The translations under genes and the position numbers were made by a program. A stretch of DNA of 64,000 nucleotides from Zymoseptoria tritici IPO323. Taxonomy: Eukaryota > Ascomycota > Dothideomycetes > Mycosphaerellales > Mycosphaerellaceae. Positions within the stretch are counted from its first letter, which is position 1. Every line of letters starts with the position of its first letter. Of this stretch, positions 30,201-40,747 are shown in pieces. The notes under the pieces were generated by a model that saw only the letters and a program-made list of their open reading frames with translations, was not told the origin of the DNA and searched no databases. The stretch lies in the NCBI RefSeq assembly GCF_000219625.1, contig NC_018207.1, positions 186,001-250,000 of the forward strand. The letters are read 5' to 3'.

Positions 30201-33050
30201 CACGGAGAGGTACACTAGCCTCAGTGTCCAGCCAGCGTCGACCCTCCAAGTGACTACAACGCAGCCCACGACGCAGTCTGTAACGCAAACGCTTCTGATT
30301 ACTACCACGAAGGAGGGCAGTACTATTGTCAGCACCAGCTTAAGCATTCGCCCGGCTTCCACCGAGACAAAAACCGAGACTTCCACTAGCTTGAGCGTTC
30401 AGCCAGCATCGACTCGCGAAATTACGACCACCCAGCCGACGACCAATTCCGTTACCGAGACATTGCGAGTTACTACTACTCGAGATGGCAGCACGATTGT
30501 GAGTACGAGTTTGAGTATAAGACCGGCTTCTACGCAGACACAAACCGAGACATCCCTCAGTTTGAGTGTTCAGCCAGCCTCCACTCGAGACGTCACAACC
30601 ACGGCAACGGCGTCAATAACAGAGACACTTCGCATCACATCTACTAGAGACGGCAGTACGATCGTGAGCACGAGCTTAAGTATCCGACCAGCCTCAACAG
30701 AGACACTCGTCTCCACTTTGGAAAGAACGACCACGGCGGTGCAGTCTGTTACAGAAACTCTCCGCATTACTTCTACCAGGGACGGCAGTACGATCGTGAG
30801 CACGAGTCTGAGCATTCGACCGGCAACTACCGAGACAGTAGTCTCCACTTTGGAAAGGACGACCACGAGCGTGAGCGTCCAGCCTACCACGCAGTCTGTT
30901 ACTGAAACTCTCCGCATCACTACAACACAGGACGGTAGCACGATCGTGAGTACGAGTTTGAGCATACGACCGGCCAGTACGACGACTGCCACCAGCACTC
31001 AAAGGGAAACCTCAACTCTGGACCGAACTCAGACGATCGACCGGTCAATTACACAAACACTACTCATTACCACGACAAAGGAGGGCAGCACGATCGTGAG
31101 TACGAGTTTGAGCATACGGCCGGCCTCCACGACGACTGCCACCAGCACCCAAAGAGAAACTGCGACGATCGACCGGTCGATTACGGAAACTGAGCCAGCC
31201 TTGCCAGCCGCAACCGTTGTTACTACGCAAAGGGAGATCTCAACTCTTGACCGGACCCAGACGGTCGACAGATCAGTCACTGTTGAGAGGACCACCACGG
31301 CCGTTTCTACGAGCGTCCAACCGGCAAGCACGACGACTATACTTCTGACCACATTTAGGGACGGAACTACTGTGACATCTACGAGCCTTAGCATTCAACC
31401 TGCTTCAACAATCGTATCTACACAGACTCGGACCGAAACGTTGGACCGTTCGCAGACTGCTACGACCACCATCCCAGCCAGTAAGTACTTCAAAGGGCGC
31501 AAAGTTTGCAGCATGCGTGCGAGAATTTCTCCGCTTGCTCTGGTTTTGACCCGCATCGGACCCTTTTCGTCTGAGCTATGGCTGATTACCTTCTGTGTTA
31601 GGCACGATTGTCAGCACTCTTCCCGCCAGCACGTACATTACGACGCAGGCCGCCAGTACATTCATCACAACAGCGCCAGGGTCGACGATTACAAGTACTC
31701 TTCCGGCATCCACCTTCATCACAACGCAGCCTGCGAGTACTGTGACCTCTCAACTTCCTGCTAGCACAATCGTCTCCACATTCGTCACCACAGCTCGGAC
31801 CACCATTCCCGCCAGCACTCGCGAGGTAAGTAACAGAGACTCTCCGATTATCAAACAGCGACCATGCCTCTTAATGTGCTCACGGAGGGTCTTCCGCTCG
31901 GTGTATGCGAGAATATATCGCGGAAGCCTTTTTCCCTTCCATGAATGTCCTAGACATCTGCTGACTTCCACACTTCGCTTTTACAGGTCACGACTACGAT
32001 CCCTGCTCAGACCACGACCGTGTTGACAACTCAGCGTGACACTACAACAGCTCCAGCAAATACCGTCACCACGGTCTCCATCAGCAGCGCTCCTGGTGTT
32101 ACTTCAACGGAAAGGACTGTTAGCACAGCTCCTGGAGTTACCTCGACAGAAAGGCAGACCCAATCCCTCACGGCTACAACGACACAGGTATCAACGCTCG
32201 AAAGAACTTCGACGCTTCCTCCTACCACGATCACTTTCACCCAGCCTCCTACGACCATTACTAGATCAGTGACTGGAACTGCGACCGCCACGGCCACTGT
32301 CACAACGACCAATCTCGGACGGGTAAGTAACCCTGGATGCAGAAGGCCTGCGTGGTCCGAACTCATCTCGGACAACGCACATTTGTCCATTCCCGATTAC
32401 CGACGACATTCGCTGACCTTGTACGTGTTACTTTCTAGGTTCCTGCACCGTCTGGCTGCGGCAATCAAGGACTTGAATACGCGGTCGCAAGTAATACAGA
32501 GACCGCTCCGGGTCCCGCGGGTACCTGGCCTGGATACGTTCCGCAGAACCTCAAGACAATCCCTCCATACTACAATTCCACAACACCGTCGTTCGGCACA
32601 ACTGGAGTTGCTTGCGACAGCAACACCCAATCCACAATCTATGGAAATCCTACCACATTCTCCTGCTACCAGTACTCTGTCAATCATAGAGGGTACTTTT
32701 ACACATACGCTACCGGCAACTGGACTTTTGGATTTACCGGTGTGGACGACATTGCCTTCCTCTGGATCGGACAAAAAGCGTACACAGGCTGGACTCGCGC
32801 CAATTCTGATGTTTCGGCTTTCTATGCAATACCAGGACAAGTTTCTTTAGCCTTGGAGCAGGCCACGTACTACCCTATGCGCATCGTGTTTGGCCAAGCA
32901 AACGGAGGAGCCGCATTTCAGTTGGTTGTGACCGACCCGTCAGGCGTGGTCGCATTTACCTACCAGTCTGCCTCGCCTTACTTTATGCGATACTCCTGCG
33001 ACGGTGTTGGAGCGCCGAGATACAATCAACCCTTTGGGGCGGAGACATAA
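27274..33050 (+). CDS. Large Ser/Thr-rich adhesin with C-terminal GLEYA domain
   Basis: Six exons (27274-28841, 29044-29311, 29380-31480, 31602-31825, 31987-32322, 32439-33050) sum to 5,109 nt, 1,702 residues, with every junction in frame. Introns are 202, 68, 121, 161 and 116 nt, longer than elsewhere in the window. The signal peptide is MSPRRSVLLLLSCAVGPIQG. Residues about 20-350 are Ser/Thr-rich. A Cys-containing module at about 360-440 (IGPCPDF, CGIVW, CSARCASDPNCVGYSY, CRTYDY) resembles a PAN/apple-like domain. Exon 3 carries 11 tandem modules of the TTRDGSTIVSTSLSIRPAST type. Exon 6 is a GLEYA lectin-like domain (GCGNQGLEYAVASNTE, then WTFGFTGVDDIAFLWIGQKAY). GLEYA domains in yeast adhesins bind glycans. 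Dense Thr/Ser predicts heavy O-mannosylation. The GLEYA domain is C-terminal here and no GPI signal is seen, so wall attachment would be by another route. Confidence 0.85.
29585..31400 (+). repeat. Coding tandem repeats of the adhesin stalk
   Basis: Eleven copies of a module containing (K/R/Q)(D/E)G(S/T)T(I/V)(V/T)STSLSI(R/Q)PA(S/T)T, separated by variable Thr-rich linkers with LDRS/LDRT and TQR motifs. Two neighbouring units starting at about 29921 and 30053 are nearly identical over 132 nt, pointing to a recent duplication. Unit number is likely to vary between strains. Confidence 0.85.
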
Positions 33051-33410
33051 GGGCAGGCACGTCTTCAAGGCGTGCCATTCGACGCCGGAAAGCAAGTTCG
33101 CCATTCACACAATGGCTGAGGCCGTGCCACTGACGTTGAACAAGTACCTCGGAAACCTCTGTCAGATCTCGAGACGATTCGAAAGTGACCTGGACACGGT
33201 CCAGGCTGGCTACCTTGAAGACCTCGCCGAGATACAACCAAGCGTTCGGGGTGGAGACATAAGGAATGCGAAGCACATTCTCAGAGGGGAGGTCAGGCAC
33301 TTATGGGGAAGGCGGTACGGGGTATGTCCGAATGTACCTTACCATATTTTGACATCGAAGTTTCCTTGAGTTAGGTAGTCTTGAATTCTCATTGGTATAG
33401 ATCATCCATA
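33051..33410. other. Adhesin 3' flank
   Basis: About 360 bp after the stop. A small hairpin, GGCACG/CGTGCC (33056-33076), lies directly after the stop codon; no gene seen. Confidence 0.3.
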
Positions 33411-33627
33411 CCTCCGTGCCTCCGCTCAGACTGCACCGTCCAAGCCAAACGAGCGGAACATGTGCGGTCACCATCACGCCGAACGCTGGAGAGTGGACGT
33501 CGGGTCCGTACTGAGACCATCCACATGAGCCCTGCCGACAACAACTTTCTCTGCTGTCGCTAGAACTGAACCGGACGTAATAGACCTAGGTAGCTTGGAA
33601 AGCGCAGACCCAGCGGAAGCATGGAGA
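33411..33627 (+). mobile_element. TA-flanked MITE, copy A (217 bp)
   Basis: The left end CCTCCGTGCCTCCGCTCAGA and the right end, read inverted (TCTCCATGCTTCCGCTGGGT), form terminal inverted repeats of about 25 bp. TA dinucleotides flank both sides (33409-33410 and 33628-33629). The interior matches copy B (44871-45080) along its whole length, for example TGCCGACAACAACTTTCTCT against TGTCGGCAACATATCTCTCC. No coding capacity; TA flanks fit the Tc1/mariner superfamily. Confidence 0.75.
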
Positions 33628-33707
33628 TAGCAAAGCTTTTCGGATGTGAGCAGAGTGATGAATAAGCGTGCATTGCCAACGACCCGGTACTTTATCATGC
33701 GTCTGCA

Positions 33708-33789
33708 CTTCCATGATCTCGCTCAAACTACAACGCTCGTGTCGAGCTCCGGTGGCTTGGAATGTGCAGCCAGTGCGAGAGAACGGAGA
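33708..33789 (+). mobile_element. Shortened MITE, copy F
   Basis: Left end CTTCCATGATCTCGCTCAAA resembles the family terminal repeat; the internal GGCTTGGAATGTGCAGCC also fits. Only about 82 bp remain and the right end is diverged. It lies 80 bp from copy A. Confidence 0.5.
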
Positions 33790-34064
33790 CATCGATCTTG
33801 AGTAATATAGATGTACTTCGTGGCCACTTTTCATATTCAGACGACGCCGAGTATCATTTTGCTTTCTGCACTTGAATGCAAAGAGTTGTACGAGAAAATC
33901 ACTGAATGGGGAGGTGAGTGTACCGCTTGCCGTTAATCGATATTCCGAAAAGCAATCGCCACGCACGACGATATTTCCTTCCCTGGACCTGAGGTCGCCA
34001 CCTCCACCCGTATTCCACTCTTAACGACCAGCATATACGGGACAAAGGTAAACTTCGCCATTCG

Positions 34065-34304
34065 TCAACGCTTCCGCCCTCTCCCATTGTATACAAACAC
34101 TACACGGTACTTGCTGTCAACGCTCAAGAGATACACGTCATTGTAACTTTTACCATTGTCTTTGACCACGGGTTTGCTCTGAGCCAGTTCATTGTCCTCA
34201 TAAGGCTTGCCTTGCTTGAGACACTTCTCCACAAAGCGCGAGACACGACGATCGGTGTAGTGGACGATAGAGTTCGTCATGGTCTGGTCGTCTTCACCTG
34301 GCAT
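34065..34304 (-). CDS. Doubtful small gene, 79 codons
   Basis: The frame from ATG 34304 (MPGEDDQTMTNSIVHYTDRR) to a stop at 34065 has balanced composition and a fold-like alternation near its end (DVYLLSVDSKYRVVFVYNG), unlike neighbouring frames. No family recognised; it could be a fragment in a repeat-rich area. Confidence 0.3.
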   Translation of the reverse strand: MPGEDDQTMTNSIVHYTDRRVSRFVEKCLKQGKPYEDNELAQSKPVVKDNGKSYNDVYLLSVDSKYRVVFVYNGRGRKR

Positions 34305-34551
34305 GATAACGGGTAACGGGAAGGAAGCCTATCGCGCAGTTCACAACGAACTGCGTGCTTCCATAGCTCCGCACAAACCGCACCACGTAACCCAGACGCC
34401 AGTGGCTTAGATTGTTCCCTGCACGTCTGAGAGAGCAGAAGTGGTCGCCGGTCGCTGCCTGCTTGCCTGCCTCGTAGATGAGTAAATGGAAAGCAATGCT
34501 CAATCATCCGTCTTTTCATTCACGCTTACGAGCTAATGCTTCCCATCTAAC

Positions 34552-34749
34552 AAGGGGCTTCAGAGGGATATGCTCAACTCCAGCAGCATAGCTTTCGCTT
34601 TTCTTTGCGAGCGGCTCGTTTTATCCACCTCGATCACGTTCACGAGGCGATGCTTTGGCGGATCGCTCCCAATTCAACAAAGGGTTTTAGAGGAATATGC
34701 TCAACTCCAACAGCGTAGCTTTCGCTTTTCTTTGCGAGCGGCTCATTTT
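34552..34749. repeat. Direct duplication, about 70 bp, two copies 126 bp apart
   Basis: The block GGGCTTCAGAGGGATATGCT...GCTTTTCTTTGCGAGCGGCTCGTTTT (34552-34622) recurs as GGGTTTTAGAGGAATATGCT...GAGCGGCTCATTTT (about 34680-34749). A more distant inverted relative is at about 35808-35885 (CCGCTGGAGTTGAACATAGA and AGAAAAGCAGCTGCC). Confidence 0.65.
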
Positions 34750-34853
34750 GAGGCGGACATGTTGGTCGATTTGGGACTGTATTTCCATCATGTGAGCACG
34801 CTGTAGAAAGTATGCATGATGTCGATCGATGAGGTCCTAAGAAAGCTGAAGGC

Positions 34854-35045
34854 GGCATGCAGGGAGCGTGTATGCATGTTGTTGAAGGCCGGCATGCAGG
34901 GAGAGTGTATGCATGTTGTTGAAGGCCGGCATGCAGGGAGAGTGTATGCATGTTGTTGATGTCCAAAAGCTGAGGCCGGCATGCAGGGAGAGTGTATGCA
35001 TGGTGCTCCAGAGGAGTCCGGCATGCAGGGAGCGTGTGCGAGGGA
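34854..35045 (+). repeat. 37-bp minisatellite with GCATGC core, five units
   Basis: Units begin with GGCATGCAGGGAG at 34854, 34891, 34928, 34978 and 35020. The first three share the full 37-nt GGCATGCAGGGAG(C/A)GTGTATGCATGTTGTTGAAGGCC pattern, in short form; later ones have longer spacers. Each unit carries the palindromes GCATGC and, in most, ATGCAT. Confidence 0.85.
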
Positions 35046-35065
35046 AGTGGATGAACATACATTCT

Positions 35066-35095
35066 TGCTGCTGCTGCTGTTGTTGTTGTTGTTTG
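35066..35095 (+). repeat. CTG/TTG trinucleotide microsatellite
   Basis: About five CTG followed by about five TTG triplets, directly after the minisatellite. A short GT run (about 35159-35172) and a GAAGA run (35178-35200) lie nearby. Confidence 0.75.
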
Positions 35096-35318
35096 GCTGT
35101 GGAGTATCAGCATGGTGAATCATTATGTGAATTGATGAATGGAGACTGACTGTTGTGGGGGTGTGTGTGTGTGATAAGAGAAGAAGAAGAGGAGAAGAGA
35201 TGCAGGTTATTTGAAGATATACTCCTCGTTCCCTCGCATTGATCACCATCCAGCACACACTTGCCAGACGGTTCTAGCAAAGTATTAGAAGGCTACACCC
35301 AGCAGACAGCAGGTCTAA

Positions 35319-35460
35319 TCCGGATCCAACGACAGTCTCTACCCAGCATACGAGGAAAGCGGATGCTCGACGGACAGCTTGCCACAGATCTGATCCGGAT
35401 CCAACGACAGTCTCCACCCAGCATGCGAGGAAAGCGGATGCTTAACGGACAGCTTGCACA
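35319..35460 (+). repeat. 75-bp tandem duplication
   Basis: TCCGGATCCAACGACAGTCT with the sequence after it occurs at 35319 and again at 35394, the copies being about 90% alike over roughly 67 bp (both include AGGAAAGCGGATGC and ACGGACAGCTTGC). Confidence 0.8.
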
Positions 35461-35807
35461 GTAATCGGGGCTCGCCAGATTGCACAGTCGAACCGAAGCA
35501 GGCCCAAGTTAGTAAGAAGAAGTCTGTTAGCTGTGCTCGACCTGTGTATATCAAGGAAAGGATATCGATGAAAGGTGCGGTCTCGTTCACGAAGGAGAGT
35601 GCGGTCTCGTTCGCAGAGGAGATGCGGTCTCGTTCCCGGCGGAGAGAGTGGTCTTCTGAGCATCTGAAGGCCACAATTGTCCGCTCGTTCACCCGAGTTA
35701 CAGTGGACAGTGCACTGGAAGTGAACCGAAGAATGCCAAGTGTAGTTCAACAAGTTGTGCTTCTTCCTGCAAACTCCCCGAAAATTCGCAAGGTGCGATC
35801 CATTCTT

Positions 35808-35853
35808 GGCAGCTGCTTTTCTGTTGCGAGCTCTCAAGAGAAAAGCAGCTGCC
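35808..35853. repeat. Perfect 15-bp hairpin
   Basis: GGCAGCTGCTTTTCT (35808-35822) and its exact reverse complement (35839-35853) are separated by 16 nt. It sits in the repeat-rich patch and overlaps the inverted relative of the 34552 repeat, so it is more likely a mobile-element feature than a terminator. Confidence 0.7.
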
Positions 35854-36432
35854 ATGCCGCTGGAGTTGAACATAGACCTCTGAGACCTCGTACTGGACGA
35901 GAGAACTTGTAATAGCTCGCCGTCTTCCAGGAACCCTTTGCAGGATGAGTGGTGGCTGCAAACTAGACATACAAGTAAGCGATATGTAGATGGCAACGGC
36001 CAGCTCTCTGCGGGATTGATATCTGCCTGTGGCCCTTCTCAGTCAGTTCATCACACAGCTTCTCCAACTCGAAGGTGGATCCTGCCACTCAACACAACGC
36101 CACTCCCTTGGTCTTGCCTTCACCTCGCGAGATCATTCCCAGACGCAAGTTCGTCTCGTCTCAAATTTTCAGATGCCTTTTTCTTGAGTGCCACACAGTC
36201 GATAAGGTACGCTGCACATACCGGTATCGAATTCATGCTTCGACATTGCTCTGGGTTGTAGAGAGTTCATGGTTTGTGCGCGCCTGCGAAAAGGCCCTGC
36301 AGACGCCTCGTATTTCTCGTATAGCACCCCACCCAACAACAACCTCGCGTCTCGCGCTTGACCACATCACGTCGATGAGCGAGCCACGCATGTTGCATCC
36401 CACAGCGGCAGAATCTGAACTCTGCAAGAATC
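35854..36432. other. Intergenic region upstream of the thioesterase gene
   Basis: About 580 bp, with the thioesterase promoter and leader. No independent gene supported. Confidence 0.3.
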
Positions 36433-37896
36433 ATGGCAGCAAAGCGTACAGCTCTACGTATTTTGCGGGCGGGTTTTGCAAGAAGACGGCCTGTTGTTCA
36501 TCGAAGCTTTTCAGCCGCGATACCATGTCGGACAGATGGCGTCTTCACGGCGCTGACAAATGAGCGAGTTCAAATACCCTGGGTAGAGGCGTTTCGTAAA
36601 GAGCAGGCCGAGAAAGCGACGGGTGGGAAGGCTGATGGCGGAGGGCAGCAGCAGACGACGAAGGTCGAGCGGGATTTGACGCCGAGGAAAATGTCGGACA
36701 GCTATCACAGTGTTGTATGTCTCGAGTGATCCTCAAATCGCAGGAGACTTTTCTGTAGGACCTATTTCCGCTGACCATGTTTGCAGATTCTACCTCTCGC
36801 TCAAGACCCGTGGCTGCTGGACACCTACATGAATGCCACAGGACAAATTCGCATTGGCCAGCTACTAATGGACCTCGACGCTCTCTCCGGAGTGGTAGCA
36901 TATAACCACACCGGCGATGGCGTCTCCACAGTCACCGCCGCTTGTGATCGAATCACGATCCTCAACCCTCTGACCGAGATCTGCGATCTGGAGTATAGCG
37001 GCCAAGTGACCTACGCAGCCGGCCGCAGCTCCATGGAAATCACCCTGCAAGTTGCCAAAGCGCCGAAAGACGGCGTCAAAGCTAAGTCAGAAGATGTGAT
37101 GATGATTTGCCAATTCACCATGGTCTCTCTCGACCCTGCCACCAAAAAGCCCGTCAACATCCCAGCAGTACGCACCGACACCGAGGAAGAAAAGCGACTC
37201 TTCTCAGAAGGAGAGAAGAACAGCAAACTTCGCAAAGCCCTTCTCCAACGCTCCCTCCTCAAGCAAACTCCCAACGACGAAGAGTCCGACCTCATCCATG
37301 CCATCTGGCAGAAACAATTGCAATACCACGATCCCAATGATCCTCTACGGCAGCCTGCGAATGTCGTAGCAATGGAGGCAACGAAACTCAGTACGGCGAG
37401 CATCATGCAGCCCATCAATCGCAATCGCCATCAATTCATGATCTTTGGAGGATTCCTGCTCAAGCAGACCTTTGAGCTTGCATTCTGTTGTGCTGCTTCG
37501 TTCGCTCACGCGAGGCCGACATTCGTGTCTCTCGATCCATCGACGTTCCAGAATCCTGTCCCAGTCGGGAGTGTGCTGTACCTCACCGCAACAGTCGTTT
37601 ACACCGACCCTCCCGTCGTGACCGGCGAAGCCGATGCACCTTCCTCGACAGAAGCAGGCCGCACAAGGGTACAAGTTCGAGTCGATACGAAGGTTAGAGA
37701 TGTCGAACATGGTCAAGCAAAGCCTACGGGACAGTTCAATTACACATTTACCGTGGAGAGGGGAATTCAGGTTATGCCGAAGACGTATTCGGAGTTTATG
37801 ATGTACGTGGATGCGAGGAGACGTGCGAAGAAAGTGGTGGAGAGTATGAAGGACGGAGAGACGGATGACGGGAGGGGAGAGAGGATGACGGAGTAG
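36433..37896 (+). CDS. Mitochondrial acyl-CoA thioesterase (ACOT9-like, double hotdog)
   Basis: Exons 36433-36714 and 36787-37896 (intron 72 nt, GTATGT, CTGAC, TTGCAG) give 463 residues. The first 35 residues (MAAKRTALRILRAGFARRRP) are basic and free of acids, a mitochondrial presequence. The first hotdog domain starts around DTYMNATGQIRIGQLLMDLDALSGVVAYNH and includes ITILNPLTEICDLEYSGQVT. The second has NRHQFMIFGGFLLKQTFELAFC and GSVLYLTATVVYTD. Two hotdog units and this length match the fungal/animal ACOT9 group, which hydrolyses acyl-CoA in the matrix. The N-terminal RDLTPRKMSDSYHSVILPLAQDPWL block is family-typical. A short MITE (copy G) lies just downstream. Confidence 0.85.
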
Positions 37897-37946
37897 GTTG
37901 AAGGGAGGCTTGGGCTTATCGGTGCTGGACCCGACTACAGAGAATA

Positions 37947-38031
37947 ACTCCGCTCTGTCGCTTGAGTCGCACCGGACGAAATGGTCTTGGCAAGCTTGGA
38001 GTGTGCGGCTTGAACTAGAGCACCGAGGCAC
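37947..38031 (+). mobile_element. Shortened MITE, copy G
   Basis: Ends ACTCCGCTCTGTCGCTTGAG and, inverted, GCCTCGGTGCTCTAGTTCAA are alike and both resemble the family terminus; TA precedes the left end (37945-37946). Interior is only about 35 bp. It lies 50 bp after the thioesterase stop. Confidence 0.5.
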
Positions 38032-38291
38032 CTGATGAAGCAGCTAGCAGGCAGGCCACCACATAGGCAAGACTACACGTCTATATTCTCACTCGGCAGT
38101 GAGTCTGAAGAGCGAGACACAGGAGTGAGGTTCGCCGAGCGCCTGAAGGTATTGAGGAGCTGCTAAGACATCTTCTGGGCTTCGTGATTTTCAAGCTCCC
38201 TGGATATCTACTCACAATTGGACCCATGATCTCTCTTTAATGGCCGACGAACCTCCTCTGGCACGATGCGCTTCGCTCCTCGCCCTGTCGA
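38032..38291. other. Short gap between convergent genes
   Basis: Between the copy G MITE and the stop of the minus-strand hypothetical gene; nothing recognisable. Confidence 0.3.
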
Positions 38292-39335
38292 CTATAGATC
38301 ATATCCTGCTGGAACGCTCCTCCCGCGCGCCTCAAACCAGTCCGGAAGATGCAAGGCTGTATCGTACTGCCAACCACGTGGAATACTACGGAGGTACTCA
38401 CTCACCTCCACCGAGTCTGGAACTCCGCTCTGCCACATTTCAACCCTTCTCAAGACATTGTGTACGCAAGCTCCCACCTTACCCATCCATTCCGCGGACG
38501 TCAGGTCTTTGCCCATGGCCAGTATCGCGGCTTTGCGGCTCGACGCATAGGCGATACCTCGCTCGTTGGCCGAATACATGATGGCCTGCCTTGGCCTGTC
38601 TGCGTTTGGAAGGCCGGCCCTTGCAGCGTCGATTGATCTCACGCTTGACTCAGCCTTGACCCCGTAAATTCGCTTGAAATACATGGCCCTCAAACAATAG
38701 TTCCGAGCTTTCAGGTGCAGAGCGAGAGACTCGTCGATCTCGGTCCCTGTGTCGAAAACGGCAGGAATGACAATCTCGCAATCCATCCACAGTTTTGTAG
38801 CCAGGCCTTTGAACCCCCGGGTATGTAGAATCCCTTGCACGGAGCCTTTGTAGTGACCCTTAGCGTTCACGAATTCTGAAAGGTCGACTATACTCTGGAA
38901 GACGCTTTCCAGCGGCAGCGAAAGTGCTTTGCATGGTTGATGCAGGTGCTTCCAGAAGTATGCTGCGAGCACCTGGCGTTCCTCCGGCGTAGGCCTGACC
39001 GGCAGCGCACTCTCGAGTTCCCGCGTCGCGCGCACCATGAAGAGGAAATGCTCACGGTCCACGGCCGAGAGGTTTGGAGCAGAGTCCCAAATCTGGTAAT
39101 CGGCTGCGAGCGTGAACTTGAGCATACTTCGAATTCGTCGAGTCTCGAACTCCAAGGCGGATCTTGCCTCTGCACTCGTGTCAAGAGATTCGGCAATATT
39201 CTGGATTCTCTGCCGCCGGATATGATCTGTCAAGCGGTCTAGCAGTGCATCTTGATCAGCTGCGCGAGCCTGGCTCAGGAATGCCTCTTGCTCAGTGGCC
39301 TCGTATGCAGGCGGCGGATCCATCTGGTTTTCCAT
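38292..39335 (-). CDS. Hypothetical protein with N-terminal PPxY motif
   Basis: I chose ATG 39335 (MENQMDPPPAYEATEQEAF) because the 28 codons before it look like leader sequence. The 347-residue product is soluble and mostly helical. PPPAY near the N-terminus is a PPxY motif, the ligand of WW domains such as those in Rsp5/NEDD4-type ubiquitin ligases. Other recognisable stretches are RRQRIQNIAESLDTSAEAR, FWKHLHQPCKAL and AIMYSANERGIAYASSRKAAILAMG. I do not recognise the family. Single exon, no signal peptide. Confidence 0.6.
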   Translation of the reverse strand: MENQMDPPPAYEATEQEAFLSQARAADQDALLDRLTDHIRRQRIQNIAESLDTSAEARSALEFETRRIRSMLKFTLAADYQIWDSAPNLSAVDREHFLFMVRATRELESALPVRPTPEERQVLAAYFWKHLHQPCKALSLPLESVFQSIVDLSEFVNAKGHYKGSVQGILHTRGFKGLATKLWMDCEIVIPAVFDTGTEIDESLALHLKARNYCLRAMYFKRIYGVKAESSVRSIDAARAGLPNADRPRQAIMYSANERGIAYASSRKAAILAMGKDLTSAEWMGKVGACVHNVLRRVEMWQSGVPDSVEVSEYLRSIPRGWQYDTALHLPDWFEARGRSVPAGYDL

Positions 39336-39698
39336 CTTCGGCAAAGAATTGAGTGTAGTAGAAAAAGAAGTGAGTGCGAGACTGTGCAGAAGAGAATAGG
39401 TATACCGCTGCGTCAGCAATTCGTGGTGTACCAGCCAATTGCTTTCGGTAGAACCAGATTCTAGAGTAGAGGCCGACCAGCAGGCAATGCAAAGTCATCG
39501 TGGTAGCTTTGGCCGCCTGATGCTCAGTCACGTAATTCATCCCATTCTTTGCACTGCTGACCGAAGCAAGCGGAGTGGATCCATGAGCATTATACAGTGA
39601 ATCCTGCGAGAATGGCAGGTCCCGGCGCTGTCAGAGGAGGACGCTTCTCATGGCGTCGTGAGGCCTCGGATCCTGGGCTTCTCAGGTGGTATACTGTA
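39336..39698. other. Upstream region of the PPxY gene
   Basis: Promoter and leader sequence of the minus-strand gene; no gene on either strand supported. Confidence 0.3.
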
Positions 39699-39923
39699 CC
39701 TCCATGGCCCCGCTCAAACAGGACCACGTAGCTTCGGCTTTGTTGGCTCGAATCGTACAGTATGTGTCGGAGAACGGAAGTGTTGACAGTCCAAGGTCGC
39801 TGCTCTGTTTCCGCGAAGACAAACATGCCCCCTGGGAGTGCACCTCCTGTCTCTGGCGCAGACTATACACACCAAGCCACCGGATTCCGATACAAGCGTT
39901 GCGGTTGGAAGGGATTACGGAGG
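39699..39923 (+). mobile_element. TA-flanked MITE, copy C (225 bp)
   Basis: Left end CCTCCATGGCCCCGCTCAAA after TA (39697-39698); right end, inverted, CCTCCGTAATCCCTTCCAAC, followed by TG where TA is expected. The interior segment CTCTGGCGCAGACTATACAC plus ACCAAGCCACCG is shared with copy D, and in inverted form with copy E. Confidence 0.7.
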
Positions 39924-40747
39924 TGCAGCGATAAACATGTTGTTGCGCCACGAAGTTCGACGGGCGGCAGGGATGTTGAATGAGCACTCAGCAACCTGGA
40001 AGATCCTTACAAAGCTTGAAGGAGTAATTGAACGTCACCTCATCCTCATCCTCATCATGATGGCATCCGCTCCCATTCGCATGCGGAGCTCCATCCTCTG
40101 CCATTATCGTCCTCCGCGCAGCTGCCATTGGATCGACGGCTAGTTGCATTTTCCTAGTGTTCGCGGCAGGGCCAGCCATACATCTCATTCATTTTCATAC
40201 GGCACCGCTGGCGACAAGCCGGCCAAGATGCATGGCAGAGGCGAAATGATTGCGCAATGTCATGCAGGTACCATCCTGACCGGCACTGCTTCATGACTGC
40301 CGTCTTGGCCGTGGACGCAATTTACAGCGATGATCGTTTCCGCTGAAAAGGAACTCGAATTGGACGAAACGTCTCGCCGGAGCTATTGGAGAGTTGCTCA
40401 AGGAATGCATTCCCGGTGCTCTCGTGCGCAATCTCTCCATATGGCCTGACGTCGACTGAGATCAACCTGTATAGGCCATTACGTCCACTTTGCTCGGCGG
40501 TACACCTGCAAAAGCCAAATCCGAAGCGCAAAGCTTCCGTTCGACATCCGGCGGCGCAACCCATCTCCAACAACTTGGCACCAAGGTCTTGGTCGCGTGC
40601 CTTGGTAAGAAGTCATTGAGCCGTGGCGGTGCAGCTCGGTGATTGAATCATGGCTCGCGCAGAAGCCTTCTCGGCCTTATCATGCTATGGATTCCCTCCA
40701 GTCTTCCTACACCAGCATGCGACGATCTATAGTACACCAGCACCTCA
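39924..40747. other. Intergenic region upstream of glycosyltransferase 1
   Basis: About 820 bp with no gene or repeat I can support. Confidence 0.35.

Noticed and set aside
29724..30386. Minus-strand frame of 220 codons rich in Val
   Set aside because: Antisense to the Thr-rich adhesin repeats; Thr/Ser codons read backwards give Val-rich frames. Same for 30570-30998 and 31029-31394.
34854..35045. Possible CRISPR-like array (regular 37-bp units)
   Set aside because: Units are contiguous with no unique spacers, in a fungal nuclear genome; it is a minisatellite.
34640..35258. Minus-strand frames with repeated HTLSLHAG/LPACRP peptides
   Set aside because: Produced by the 37-bp minisatellite; no start context, no partner domain.
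35808..35853. Hairpin as a bacterial-type terminator
   Set aside because: No T-tract follows and the genome is fungal; it belongs to a repeat element.
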